A DNA stretch of 64,000 bases. Source: Terasakiispira papahanaumokuakeensis. Lineage in GTDB: Bacteria; Pseudomonadota; Gammaproteobacteria; Pseudomonadales; Halomonadaceae. Shown in pieces: positions 45,273 through 54,512 of the stretch (position 1 is its first letter; every line of letters starts with the position of its first letter). The stretch spans positions 2,989,980 to 3,053,979 of the forward strand of contig NZ_MDTQ01000001.1 in assembly GCF_001709345.1 (NCBI RefSeq), given 5' to 3'. A program made the translations under genes and the position numbers. The notes beneath the pieces were generated by a model. That model was given only the letters and a program-made list of their open reading frames with translations, was not told the DNA's origin and did not search any database.

Positions 45273-45893
45273 ATGCGCTCTTCTCGTAGACCCCATACAG
45301 CTCGACCAGCAACTCTAACGCCAACAACGTCAACGTCAACAACGCCATCATCCACTGTCGTCTGGGACCCATTACTCAGGCTTTACCACTGGGTGTTAGC
45401 TGCCGCAGTCATTACCGCATGGCTGACAAGTGAAGATGACAACCCTCTGCACATCTGGAGTGGCTATGTGGTTGGTAGCTGGGTCATATTCAGAATTATT
45501 TGGGGGATTGCAGGCCCACAACATGCACGTTTTAGCGATTTTGTCCGTAGCCCACGGGCAGCATTGGATTATTTAAAAAGCCTCTATCAGGGCCACCCGC
45601 AGTCTTATACCGGCCACAATCCTGCCGGTGGACTCATGACACTCACCTTGCTCGGTTTACTGGGGATTCAAGTGGCATTAGGGCTGATCATGCTGGCGCA
45701 TCATGGCGAAGGCATACTGGCCGATACCGCAATCGCTGAGCTGTATAGCCATGATTTAAAAGAAGGGCATGAGTTTATTGGCAATGCCATGCTACTACTG
45801 ATCGCCTGTCACCTTGCCGGCGTGGCTATCAGCAGTTGGCGGCACCGCGAGAACCTAGTCAAAGCCATGATCACTGGCCGTAAATCCTCTTAA
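45273..45893 (+). CDS. Cytochrome b561-type dihaem membrane protein
   Basis: A 206-residue protein with four membrane helices. Histidines for two haems b are in LLRLYHWVLAAAVITAW, NPLHIWSGYVVGSW, LMLAHHGEGI and EGHEFIGNAMLLLIACHLAGVAISS. It resembles the Ni/Fe-hydrogenase-type cytochrome b group that moves electrons between quinols and periplasmic cytochromes. The N-terminus is unusual: about 30 residues, Thr/Ser-rich (TPTTSTSTTPSST), encoded by short ACAACGTCA repeats. The ATG at 45273 has AAGGA 7 bases upstream. Confidence 0.85.
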   Translation: MRSSRRPHTARPATLTPTTSTSTTPSSTVVWDPLLRLYHWVLAAAVITAWLTSEDDNPLHIWSGYVVGSWVIFRIIWGIAGPQHARFSDFVRSPRAALDYLKSLYQGHPQSYTGHNPAGGLMTLTLLGLLGIQVALGLIMLAHHGEGILADTAIAELYSHDLKEGHEFIGNAMLLLIACHLAGVAISSWRHRENLVKAMITGRKSS

Positions 45894-45896
45894 GGT

Positions 45897-46111
45897 TAGT
45901 GCTATTCAAACTAGCGCTATTCAAGTGAGCTCTACCCAAGCAAACGCGCTTAATAACGTTAAGGCTTTCCACGCTAATGCTTTTCAAGCGAACCACCTTC
46001 AATCTGATATGCCCCGACGTTAATGCTCCCTTAAGCCCTTCGACATAAAGTGCGGCCATCGCCGTAAGCCCCGAGAATAGGGTCCAAACAGGATCAAATA
46101 ACGGGGCTTAC
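45897..46111. other. Spacer with 15-bp duplications and a 10-bp inverted repeat
   Basis: TAGTGCTATTCAAAC (45897) is followed by TAGCGCTATTCAAGT (45912) and a decayed third copy. Further on, GTAAGCCCCG (46064-46073) and CGGGGCTTAC (46102-46111) form a perfect 10-bp inverted repeat around 28 bases. No T run follows. It lies just before the sulfatase gene. No gene is seen in the 272 bp. Confidence 0.65.
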
Positions 46112-46165
46112 CTCTGATTGAACCTGTCTTCAGATATTTGACGAATATCTGACATAGAGGCTTTT

Positions 46166-48175
46166 ATGTTCAACATTAGCTCCCCACTGATGCGTCTTTG
46201 CCGCCCCTGGGCCCCCCTGGTAGGACTTCTGGTCGCCGGTATCATTCTTCTATCATTAAGCCGACTAGGGCTGGTGATTTGGCAATGGGATCGCGTCATC
46301 GCTCAAAAAGCGCTGACCACGGTGCTACTCCAAGGGCTTCGGGTCGACCTGATCCAAATGGGGCTTTGGCTATTACCCCTTGCCCTATTGGCGCCTTTAA
46401 TTGCTCACGACAAAACCTGGCGCTTATGGCGCTGGAGTTTAATCATCTGGGGCAGTCTTACATTAACCGTATTAGCGTTCATGGAGGCCTCAACCCCTGC
46501 GTTTATTCAACAGTACGATCTCAGGCCGAACCGATTATTCATTGAATACTTACAATATCCTCAAGAAGTCGCCTCAACACTTTGGCACGGGTTTAAGCTC
46601 CCTTTAATTCTTGGGCTATCACTCACACTCTGCGTCTTAATGATCACATGGCGCACACTAAAGCGGCGATTGCCTCATCATCCTCCGAAAGGACACAGCA
46701 TTCGACTGCTGATGACTTGGCCGCTGGTCATTCTATTGCTGGCCGGTATGATTCGCTCAACCACAGAACACCGTCCAGCCAACCCGGCCATGTTTGCACT
46801 CACCGCAGACCCTTTGGTCAACAGTTTAATTCTAGACTCCACTTGGTCGGTCGAATTTGCGCTCTACAACCTACAACACGAGGCTCATTCCAGCAGCATC
46901 TATGGTCATTTATCGGATCAAGCCATGCTAGCCACACTACGTCATGGTGACATGCCTTGGCTTAACCCGAACGCATCATTACCCACACTCCATACTCAAA
47001 CCGCCACCTACGCGCGCGCGAAGCCCTTAAATCTGGTGATCATACTGGAAGAAAGCCTGGGCGCCGGGTTTGTTCAATCACTAGGCGGACAAGCCTTAAC
47101 ACCGGAGCTGGAATCACTCAAATCACAAGGCTGGTGGTTCGAAAATCTCTATGCCACCGGTACCCGCTCAGTCAGAGGCATAGAAGCCGTTGTCAGTGGA
47201 TTTATGCCGACTCCAGCGCGTAGTGTTGTCAAACTCTCATTAGCCCAACGCCACTTTTTTACACTCGCAGATCTGTTGAAGCAGCAAGGCTATCACACGG
47301 AATTCATCTATGGCGGCGAGGCCCATTTTGACAATATGCGCAGCTTCTTTACCGGCAATGGTTTTGATCAGGTGGTTGACCAGAATGACTATAAAAACCC
47401 AATGTTTACGGGCAGCTGGGGAGTCAGTGATGAAGACTTGTTCCATAAAACCGATCAACGTTTACAGCAGCACACTCAATCTGGACAACCCTTCTTCACC
47501 CTGGTCTTTAGCTCCAGTAACCACGAACCTTTTGAATACCCCAGTGGACGCATTCAACCTGAAGGCCCCATTCATAGCGTGCACAATGCGGTGCGTTACG
47601 CCGACTATGCATTGGGGCAGTTTTTCGACCAAGCTCAGCAACGGGATTATTGGCATAACACCCTGTTTTTGGTCGTCGCTGACCATGATGTTCGAGTTTA
47701 TGGTAATGAGCTGGTACCGATTAAACACTTCCATATCCCAGGCCTGATTGTCGGTGCCGATATTCAACCCCGAAAAATCAAGAGCATTACCAGCCAGATC
47801 GATCTGCCACCAACACTGCTATCACTGATGGGCATCAACAGCCAACACCCGATGCCAGGGCGTGATATGACACAAGCATCACAACAGGCCGCTCAAGGGC
47901 GAGCCATGATGCAGTTTGCGGATAATTGGGCCTTAATGCGTGGCCAAGCAGTGACCATCTTGCAGCCGGAGAAGCCCGCCTTAGCCGGTCGCTATGATGC
48001 CACCACCCAAAGCCTCACGCTCACCGGCACCGCATCATCGGCACAAAGCCGTGATGCCTTGGCGCACGCGTTATTACCGGCTTGGCTATATCAACAACGA
48101 CGTTACCACCTTCAAGCCGATCAACCCCCGATGATCGCCAAACAGGCATCAAATCAATCAATGGCATATAAATGA
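46166..48175 (+). CDS. LtaS-like membrane sulfatase/phosphoglycerol transferase
   Basis: A 669-residue protein with five N-terminal membrane helices (to about residue 200), then an extracytoplasmic alkaline-phosphatase-type domain: NLVIILEESLGAGF (metal site), YATGTRSVRGIEAVVSGFMP (nucleophile Thr), FIYGGEAHFDNMRSFF, SSSNHEPFEYPSGR and VADHDVRVYG (His/Asp metal ligands). Gram-negative members such as OpgB or EptA-like enzymes add phosphoglycerol or phosphoethanolamine to periplasmic glucans or lipids. The substrate is not settled. The C-terminal 100 residues lie beyond the enzyme domain. Confidence 0.88.
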   Translation: MFNISSPLMRLCRPWAPLVGLLVAGIILLSLSRLGLVIWQWDRVIAQKALTTVLLQGLRVDLIQMGLWLLPLALLAPLIAHDKTWRLWRWSLIIWGSLTLTVLAFMEASTPAFIQQYDLRPNRLFIEYLQYPQEVASTLWHGFKLPLILGLSLTLCVLMITWRTLKRRLPHHPPKGHSIRLLMTWPLVILLLAGMIRSTTEHRPANPAMFALTADPLVNSLILDSTWSVEFALYNLQHEAHSSSIYGHLSDQAMLATLRHGDMPWLNPNASLPTLHTQTATYARAKPLNLVIILEESLGAGFVQSLGGQALTPELESLKSQGWWFENLYATGTRSVRGIEAVVSGFMPTPARSVVKLSLAQRHFFTLADLLKQQGYHTEFIYGGEAHFDNMRSFFTGNGFDQVVDQNDYKNPMFTGSWGVSDEDLFHKTDQRLQQHTQSGQPFFTLVFSSSNHEPFEYPSGRIQPEGPIHSVHNAVRYADYALGQFFDQAQQRDYWHNTLFLVVADHDVRVYGNELVPIKHFHIPGLIVGADIQPRKIKSITSQIDLPPTLLSLMGINSQHPMPGRDMTQASQQAAQGRAMMQFADNWALMRGQAVTILQPEKPALAGRYDATTQSLTLTGTASSAQSRDALAHALLPAWLYQQRRYHLQADQPPMIAKQASNQSMAYK

Positions 48176-48291
48176 TACAGAGGGTCTGGCAATCAGAGCG
48201 CTACAGCCAGGGGGACTTTAGCGCTCATCATAAGTGACATCATCGGTGACCATAAGACAGGCACCATGTGAGAACGGACTTCAAAATAACG

Positions 48292-48807
48292 TTAAGGATT
48301 CGAAGCCGTCATCGTGCCATTAAGCGGTAAAACATCCAACACAATCGGACAAGGGTGATAAGGATCAATCCCCTCTAAATTCAGTCCCCACCCTTGGCGG
48401 CTCCGATCCTGAACCCAGAGTTTGTATTGCCCTGGCGGCAGGATCATGTTGATGACGAAATTTTGGCCATCGGTACCATCACTGTCGTACGCCACCAGTT
48501 CACCTTCTTCGGTGTACAGGCGGGCTTCAGGATTAGGCGTATCGTAAGCGGCCAGGATTTCACTGGAGAGCTTGACCCGCGCCACCTTGTCGAGCTTAAA
48601 GCTAAAGCCTTTCGGAAAGGCACTGATATACCCAGTCCAAGGCGTTTGGTCTTTCAGCTCAATCAAGGAGCGCGGTTTAGATTGAAGATGACCACAGCTA
48701 CTGAGCAACAAAGCACACCCCAGCAGCATGCTATATTTAAACAGTACTTTATATCTTAGCATTACACGATATTTTACAAGCACACGGTATTTTAGATAAG
48801 ACGTCAT
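48292..48807 (-). CDS. Lipoprotein with repeat-bearing N-terminus
   Basis: A 171-residue predicted lipoprotein with lipobox LLLSSC (Cys at about residue 38 from the chosen start). The mature part reads PRSLIELKDQTPWTGYISAF, VARVKLSSEILAAYDTPNPEARLYTEEGELVAYDSDGTDGQNFVINMILPPG, a beta-rich pre-peptidase-like fold, with no enzyme motif. The export signal is preceded by a basic repeat (KYRVLV-KYRVML-RYKVLF-KYSMLL). AGAAGG lies 8 bases before the ATG at 48807 (MTSYLKYRV); internal ATGs at 48762 or 48729 would give a shorter signal. Function unknown. Confidence 0.7.
   Translation of the reverse strand: MTSYLKYRVLVKYRVMLRYKVLFKYSMLLGCALLLSSCGHLQSKPRSLIELKDQTPWTGYISAFPKGFSFKLDKVARVKLSSEILAAYDTPNPEARLYTEEGELVAYDSDGTDGQNFVINMILPPGQYKLWVQDRSRQGWGLNLEGIDPYHPCPIVLDVLPLNGTMTASNP
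48721..48792 (-). repeat. 18-bp tandem repeat, four units, coding hexapeptides
   Basis: Read on the minus strand, the units AAATACCGTGTGCTTGTA, AAATATCGTGTAATGCTA, AGATATAAAGTACTGTTT and AAATATAGCATGCTGCTG give KYRVLV, KYRVML, RYKVLF and KYSMLL in frame, ending where the lipoprotein signal helix begins. Confidence 0.85.
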
Positions 48808-48999
48808 TACTCGACCTTCTGGCGTCATGTCATGTCGTATTGTAACGCGAGCACGTCACTTCTCACATTGGTTTTGAACGCGATATCGCGCTCAACACCC
48901 AAACGTTGCTCACCATCACACTTCAACACGCTGACAGCCCTAACAAGCTCGAGCGTCAGGCGTTTCAGGTCACCCCGAACACCTGACAAACGGGGTAAC

Positions 49000-50487
49000 C
49001 TAGGGTCTGAAGTTCAACCCTGTGGGTAAGCTGGCGGGCAATACCGCCGTATCATTTTCTAATGAGGCCATGGGCCAAGCCACATAATCGGCGGCATAAA
49101 AAGCACTCGGGCGATGGTTACCACTATCCCCGACGCCACCAAAAGGCGCATCAGAACTCGCCCCAGTGGTTTGGCGATTCCAGTTCACGACACCGGCACG
49201 AATGCGCAAGGTGAAATCTTCCCAATCCCCTGCGCTGCCGCCGATCAGGCCAGCGGCCAGACCGTAACGGGTATCATTGGCCAGCGTCAAAGCCTCTTGC
49301 CAATCCCGATAACGAGTCACTTTGGTGAGCGGACCAAAGTACTCTTCATCAGGGACATCACACCCCGTGACATCGATCACGCCAGGCGACAGGAGACTGG
49401 TCCCCTCACGCAGCAGTTTCATTTCACGCAATGACCGAGCACCACCGGCCAATAACGACTGTTGCGCAGCCAGCAAATCTTGAGCCGCTTGAGGCGAAGC
49501 AACACCGCCCATAAAAGGCGCAGGCTCATCAAACTGCCCACCCACGGTAATGCCATCCACCGCGCGTAAAAAAGCCTCTAACAAACGATCGCCCGCTTCA
49601 CCTTCTGGCAACAGAATGCGTCGGGCACAGGTGCATCGCTGGCCACCGGAGATAAATGCAGACTGAACCAGCAATACCGCTGCTGCTGCCGGATCCGCAT
49701 CAGGTAACACCACAACTGGATTATTACCACCTAACTCCAGCGCCAGCAATTGACCCGTCTGGCCGGCAAATTGACGATGCAGCAACTGACCGGTTCGGGC
49801 ACTGCCCGTAAAGAGCAAGCCATCAATCTCACCTTGAGACAACGTTTGACCGACTTTGACTTCACCCTGAACCAAATTAATCACACCGTCAGGCAGACCG
49901 GCTTCCAGCCAACACTGTAATGTGAGATCAGCTGTCGCGGGGGTGAGTTCACTCGGTTTAAACACAATCGTATTCCCCGCCAGCAGTGCAGGAATAATAT
50001 GGCCATTGGGCAGATGCCCAGGGAAATTATAAGGGCCAAACACCGCCAACACACCGTGTGGACGGTGACGTAGTGTAGCCCGACCTTCGGCCATGGCTTT
50101 TTCTCGCACAGGCGTGCGCTCATCATAGGCTTTCAGTGAGATCGCCACTTTCCCCACCATCGCCCCAACTTCGGTTAGCGCTTCCCAATAAGGCTTACCG
50201 GTTTCCTGAGCAATCAAGTGCGCTAACTCGGGCTTACGCGCTTCCAAACGTGTCCGAAAACGTTCGACAAAATCGACCCGCTCGGCGTAATCCAACCGCG
50301 CCCACTCATAAAAAGCATCACGCGCCGCTGAGATCGCTTGGTTCACTTGAGCTGGCGATGCCGTCGCTGCCTCATAAATCAATACACCTGAAACCGGATC
50401 ATATTTTTTCAGGGTGTCACCCTGACCGGTGATCCATTGCCCACCAATCAGTTGCTGTTGGCGCAAGGGTAAGGGGGATTCCGTCAT
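49000..50487 (-). CDS. astD: AstD, succinylglutamate semialdehyde dehydrogenase
   Basis: A 495-residue NAD-dependent aldehyde dehydrogenase, fourth step of the arginine succinyltransferase pathway. Family motifs are FGPYNFPGHLPNGHI, the NAD site GLLFTGSARTG, the catalytic Glu in LALELGGNNPVVV and the catalytic Cys in SGGQRCTCARR. The frame extends to 50526, but the ATG at 50487 has AGGAGA 6 bases upstream and starts MTESPLPLRQQQLIGGQW. Last gene of the leftward aruC-aruF-aruG-astD cluster. Confidence 0.95.
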   Translation of the reverse strand: MTESPLPLRQQQLIGGQWITGQGDTLKKYDPVSGVLIYEAATASPAQVNQAISAARDAFYEWARLDYAERVDFVERFRTRLEARKPELAHLIAQETGKPYWEALTEVGAMVGKVAISLKAYDERTPVREKAMAEGRATLRHRPHGVLAVFGPYNFPGHLPNGHIIPALLAGNTIVFKPSELTPATADLTLQCWLEAGLPDGVINLVQGEVKVGQTLSQGEIDGLLFTGSARTGQLLHRQFAGQTGQLLALELGGNNPVVVLPDADPAAAAVLLVQSAFISGGQRCTCARRILLPEGEAGDRLLEAFLRAVDGITVGGQFDEPAPFMGGVASPQAAQDLLAAQQSLLAGGARSLREMKLLREGTSLLSPGVIDVTGCDVPDEEYFGPLTKVTRYRDWQEALTLANDTRYGLAAGLIGGSAGDWEDFTLRIRAGVVNWNRQTTGASSDAPFGGVGDSGNHRPSAFYAADYVAWPMASLENDTAVLPASLPTGLNFRP

Positions 50488-50559
50488 CAGTGATCTCCTC
50501 ATTTTATCGGGCAGTTCAGGCGCCAATCACCATGTAGACATCAGCAATCACGCATGAGC

Positions 50560-50652
50560 ACTCATTTATAAAAACTCATTCATAAAGACGATTTATAAAG
50601 ACTCACTCACAAACGCTCTGAACCGAAACACGAGTCTGAACCGAAACACTAG
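50560..50652. repeat. 14-bp units plus an 18-bp duplication at the aruG stop
   Basis: ACTCATTTATAAAA (50560), ACTCATTCATAAAG (50574) and a 13-bp unit ACGATTTATAAAG (50588) are adjacent. TCTGAACCGAAACACGAG (50617-50634) is then repeated as TCTGAACCGAAACACTAG (50635-50652; 17 of 18 identical), which contains the aruG stop codon (complement of CTA at 50649). Confidence 0.88.
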
Positions 50653-51659
50653 AGCACCACAGCCCGCACGAAGGCGCCCTCTTCGATATCCAGTCGACGC
50701 GCTTCATCTGGAGTAAGCGGCTGAGCCTGCGCAGTGGGTGAGTAACGGGTGCGGATCGCCCGAAATTGCTGTAAATCTGTAGTCGCGGCCAGGCCATGAA
50801 AAACCGTCTCGTCATCATCAGGGGGATCGACCAGCTCAACCGGCAACAGGGTACTCTCCCTAACCGTTCGAATATCCTGAATCCGGCACTCCATCGTCGG
50901 CCCACCATCAAAGATGTCGATATAACCTTCGTAACGAAAGCCTTCTTTTTCCAGCATCGCCAGTGCCGGGCGGGTATGCGCATGGACCTGTCCGATACAG
51001 TCCCGTGCCGATTGGGGTAAGAAGGCGGTATAGATGGGGTAACGGGGCATTAATTCCGCAATAAATCCTTTTTTGCCCTGGCCGGTCAGGTAATCGGCTT
51101 CGTCAAAGGCCATGGGAAAGAAGTGAGCCCCTAGCGCTTCCCAAAAAGGGCTGCGTCCCTCATCAGTGAAATGTCCACGCATTTCAGCCAATACACGTGA
51201 TGGAAAACGGTCAGCAAATTGCGCTAAAAACAGCATTCGCGCCCGAGATAACAGCTGCCCGACTCGAGCATGACGTGCTTGCGGAAGTAAAAATAACGAA
51301 CACACTTCAGCATCACCCGTATGATCATTACTGATAAACAGCAAGTCGACCTGCTGGCGAATGCCAATCTGCGGTGAAGCTTGCGTTAGCTTGCCAACCC
51401 GGTAATTATAAAAGGGCTGATCAAAGCCAACCGTTGATTCGATGGCACAGCAACCAACGATTTTGCCGTCATCTTGCTCAAGGACAAAAAAATACAACGC
51501 ATCTTCAGGCGCTGTCTCCGCCAAGCTAGCCTCTGCTCGGGCAATCTTTCCGGCCAGAAAGTCACGATCCAGCGGTAAAGATGTAAAACCAGGTCCTGTC
51601 GCTTTCGCCAACCGATAAAGCGCATCAAGGTCCTGTCGGGTGATGGATCGAATGCGCAT
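50649..51659 (-). CDS. aruG: Arginine/ornithine succinyltransferase subunit beta (AruG/AstA type)
   Basis: A 336-residue AstA-family acyltransferase: IRSITRQDLDALYRLA, GFTSLPLDRDFLAGKI, CSLFLLPQARHARVGQLLSRAR, FIAELMPRYPIY and FRYEGYIDIFDGGPTMECR are family blocks. It transfers succinyl from succinyl-CoA to arginine, first step of the pathway, together with the alpha subunit encoded upstream. The ATG overlaps the aruF stop by one base. The C-terminus (EEGAFVRAVVL) is family-like and ends within a duplicated 18-bp sequence. Confidence 0.93.
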   Translation of the reverse strand: MRIRSITRQDLDALYRLAKATGPGFTSLPLDRDFLAGKIARAEASLAETAPEDALYFFVLEQDDGKIVGCCAIESTVGFDQPFYNYRVGKLTQASPQIGIRQQVDLLFISNDHTGDAEVCSLFLLPQARHARVGQLLSRARMLFLAQFADRFPSRVLAEMRGHFTDEGRSPFWEALGAHFFPMAFDEADYLTGQGKKGFIAELMPRYPIYTAFLPQSARDCIGQVHAHTRPALAMLEKEGFRYEGYIDIFDGGPTMECRIQDIRTVRESTLLPVELVDPPDDDETVFHGLAATTDLQQFRAIRTRYSPTAQAQPLTPDEARRLDIEEGAFVRAVVL

Positions 51660-52711
51660 TACATCATGTCCTCATCCAGCTGTGGCAATTCCAAAGGGGC
51701 CATCAACACAGCGCGCCCTTCACCAACACCCAGGCACTCGGCCTGAGGTAATGAGAGTTGTAACTGCCCGGTAGCCGATAACGCCGAACGCGCCAGTACA
51801 CAGCGAAACCCCGCTAACCCCTGATTGGCCACCAAGGCGGGGGCGGCATCCGGTAACCATTGTTCCTCACGAATACGAATAGGGTGCCAAGAGCAGCGGC
51901 TGGGTGTTTGCATCTGATCAATATTCGCCTCCAGAATCGGGCCACCATCAAACACATCGATATGACGCCCAGGCTGCATACCTTCTGCACGCAACTCATC
52001 ACAAGGCGACATAAAACCACCATGCACTCGACCGATAGCGGCACACGCTTCTGGAGAAAGTAAATTCAAATACAATGGATAAGGGGGCATCACTTCAGCA
52101 ATGAAGCTCTTACCGACCATGCCCACCAGGCGATTCACTTCAGCAAAATCCAGATCAATAAAATGGCGACCCACCCCATTCCAAAAAGGCGGTTCGCCTG
52201 ATGCGTTCAAATAACCGGGATAAGCCACAAACAAACGGTCAGCAAAACGCTCACGAAACTGAGCAATAAACATCAGCCGCGCCCGGCGTAATAACCGCTC
52301 ACCGCTACTGCCGCGCGCTCGCTCATCGACATGAAGCGCGCAAAGCTGGGTCGCTTCAGAAAGCTCATGAGAAAACGATAATGTCTGCACTTCTTGCCTC
52401 ACATCCATTTGATGTGAAGCATGAATCAGCGTTTCCTGACGATAAGTGTAATAAGCCGATCGCCCTCCCGATAAGGCGCGAATAGACGCTGTGCCGCAAA
52501 CTTCACGGGTCCGCGTATTTTCCAGCACGAAGACATAGGTTTCATCTCCAGGCTGAGCCACCTCTCGGCGTACAGATGCGCGCGTTAACGCGATCATTTC
52601 CTGCAAACGATCACGATGGGCGGGTAAATTTGTTAGAGGGGGATCACCACTGAACGCCAAGCGTTCTATATCCGGCAAATCAGTATAATCCGCCAGCCGC
52701 ACGCTCCACAT
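51659..52711 (-). CDS. aruF: Arginine/ornithine succinyltransferase subunit alpha (AruF type)
   Basis: A 350-residue AstA-family protein and paralogue of the next gene: VRLADYTDLPDIERLA, LTNLPAHRDRLQEMI, LCALHVDERARGSSGERLLRRAR, FIAEVMPPYPLYLNLLS and GRHIDVFDGGPILEANI. Pseudomonas has the same two-subunit enzyme, unlike the single AstA of E. coli. Some family positions differ from subunit beta (HVDERARGSSG versus LLPQARHARVG), as is known for alpha subunits. It follows aruC by 122 bp containing a hairpin. Confidence 0.92.
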   Translation of the reverse strand: MWSVRLADYTDLPDIERLAFSGDPPLTNLPAHRDRLQEMIALTRASVRREVAQPGDETYVFVLENTRTREVCGTASIRALSGGRSAYYTYRQETLIHASHQMDVRQEVQTLSFSHELSEATQLCALHVDERARGSSGERLLRRARLMFIAQFRERFADRLFVAYPGYLNASGEPPFWNGVGRHFIDLDFAEVNRLVGMVGKSFIAEVMPPYPLYLNLLSPEACAAIGRVHGGFMSPCDELRAEGMQPGRHIDVFDGGPILEANIDQMQTPSRCSWHPIRIREEQWLPDAAPALVANQGLAGFRCVLARSALSATGQLQLSLPQAECLGVGEGRAVLMAPLELPQLDEDMM

Positions 52712-52802
52712 GGAGAATCTCCTTACGCATTATCAGCATTCAGCTCAACTAACACGTCGGTATATCGTGCAGTCGCTCAAAGCCGACACATCATCAAAAG
52801 AG

Positions 52803-52827
52803 AAAGCCCGACGCAGAGCCGGGCTTT
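52803..52827 (-). terminator. Hairpin between aruC and aruF
   Basis: On the minus strand AAAGCCCG pairs with CGGGCTTT (8-bp perfect stem, 9-base loop), followed by CTCTTTT, 6 bases after the aruC stop. It probably reduces transcription into aruF rather than ending the unit fully. Confidence 0.75.
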
Positions 52828-52833
52828 ATTCAA

Positions 52834-54045
52834 TCAATTCGCTAAACGTTTAACCGCACGCTCAAGTCGCGCCAAGCCTTCTTCTACATCAGAAGGGGGG
52901 ATAATCAAAGAGGGGGCTAAACGCAGAATATTAGGCCCAGCCACTAACGTCATCACGCCTTCCGCCATTGCCGCTTGCAGCAGATCTTTAGCGCGCCCGT
53001 GCCACGGATCAGCCATTTCAGCCCCAATCAATAACCCCATACCGCGGACTTCTTTGAATAGGCCACCGTGATTATCGCTGATACGCTTCAACCCCGAAAC
53101 GAACCACTCATGACGCTCCTTAACACCCGCCAAAACTTCTGGCTGGCGAATAAACTCAAGCGCCGCATAAGAGACGGCAGAGGCCAAAGGATTGCCTCCA
53201 TAAGTGCTGCCATGAGTGCCGACACCCAAACTCGGCGCGACTTCATCAGTGGCCAGCATCGCCCCTACGGGAAAACCACCGCCCAGAGCTTTGGCAGAAG
53301 TCAAAATATCCGGCTTAACGCCATAGTGCATATAGGCATAGAGTTCGCCTGTACGCCCAACACCGCTTTGCACTTCATCGAATACCAGTAGGGCTTCATA
53401 CTGATCGCATAGGGTTCGCAACCCCTTGAGGAAGTCCGCATCAGCAGGGCGGACCCCACCTTCGCCTTGCATCGGCTCAACAACAACGGCACACGTTGTG
53501 TCATCCATTAAAGCCCGAACAGACTCAAGATCATTAAACTCAGCATGTACAATGCCTTGAGGGGCCGGCCGGAAGCCTTCGGTATATTTTTCCTGCCCAC
53601 CGACCGTCACCGTAAACAGCGAACGGCCATGGAAAGACTGTTTGAAGGCGATAATTTTATGTTTGGCTTCACCATGCTTGAGGTAAGCATGTCGACGCGC
53701 CAACTTGAATGCCGCTTCGTTCGCTTCTAACCCAGAAGAACAGAGGAACACCTTATCGGCAAAAGTATGCTCAACCAGGCTGCGGGCCAAGCGAATCTCA
53801 GGCTCATTGGCATAGACATTCGATAAATGCCAAATATGCTCAGCTTGAGTTTTTAAAGCCTCCATCAAGACCGGATGACGGTGGCCCAGTGCATTGACCG
53901 CAATACCGCCGGCAAAATCAACATACTCTCGATCATTCTGATCCCAAACACGTGAGCCCTCTCCTCGCACCAGCAATTCCGGCTGCGGGGCATAGTTCGG
54001 CACAAAATAGTGGTCGAAATCTTCACGGCTCGGGGTCCAGCTCAT
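52834..54045 (-). CDS. aruC: Succinylornithine/acetylornithine transaminase
   Basis: A 403-residue class III PLP aminotransferase: VDFAGGIAVNALGHRHP, FLCSSGLEANEAAFKLAR, DEVQSGVGRTGELYAY and SAKALGGGFPVGAML (Lys binding PLP). In this setting, next to aruF, aruG and astD, it is the third-step enzyme (succinylornithine to succinylglutamate semialdehyde) and may also act on acetylornithine. AGGAGA precedes the ATG at 54045. First gene of the leftward cluster; its promoter lies in the 467-bp spacer to the right. Confidence 0.95.
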   Translation of the reverse strand: MSWTPSREDFDHYFVPNYAPQPELLVRGEGSRVWDQNDREYVDFAGGIAVNALGHRHPVLMEALKTQAEHIWHLSNVYANEPEIRLARSLVEHTFADKVFLCSSGLEANEAAFKLARRHAYLKHGEAKHKIIAFKQSFHGRSLFTVTVGGQEKYTEGFRPAPQGIVHAEFNDLESVRALMDDTTCAVVVEPMQGEGGVRPADADFLKGLRTLCDQYEALLVFDEVQSGVGRTGELYAYMHYGVKPDILTSAKALGGGFPVGAMLATDEVAPSLGVGTHGSTYGGNPLASAVSYAALEFIRQPEVLAGVKERHEWFVSGLKRISDNHGGLFKEVRGMGLLIGAEMADPWHGRAKDLLQAAMAEGVMTLVAGPNILRLAPSLIIPPSDVEEGLARLERAVKRLAN

Positions 54046-54512
54046 GACATTCTCCTCATTAATAAGTCATGGGCGAAGCCATAGGCCTCGCCAATTAGGA
54101 AATCCAGTATAGAGGGACAGCCGCGACAAGACTTGTCTGGATGAGACATGCTTTTTATATATCAGCGACTTGGCCACTTGAAAACAGCCATTTAAGAAGG
54201 TAACCACTGGAGAGGCCACCCATTGATAGCTCACCACTTTATCAATAATGGCGCCATAAATAATAGGCTTACAAAAACGACATCATCACACTCGACGACG
54301 CCGTGTCATACGCTATCATCGAGACGGAGATGCACTTAAAATTCAAAGCAATAATTTAAGAAGTCTAAAAAAGTAGCCCTATAAAAAAATAGAAGTAGAA
54401 GTCTAAATGGGCGGCCTACGATGAATCTGCACGTCTAAGGAAAGCCGTAATGACGCAATCATCAAGGTAAAACGCCACTGATTATCCTCCTGACGACCAT
54501 CGGCTGAATACC
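54046..54512. other. 467-bp spacer, no gene seen
   Basis: This spacer between the divergent aruC and LysR genes holds no open frame I can support and no clear operator. It is AT-rich with poly-A stretches near 54350-54400. Promoters for both genes must be here. Confidence 0.5.

Noticed and set aside
46064-46111. Insertion-sequence end or attachment site
   Set aside because: It is an isolated 10-bp inverted repeat without a transposase, target duplication or second copy in the window.
48832-49029. Small plus-strand gene between the lipoprotein and astD genes
   Set aside because: 65 codons, Ser/Thr/Arg-rich, no ribosome site, and it overlaps the end of astD.
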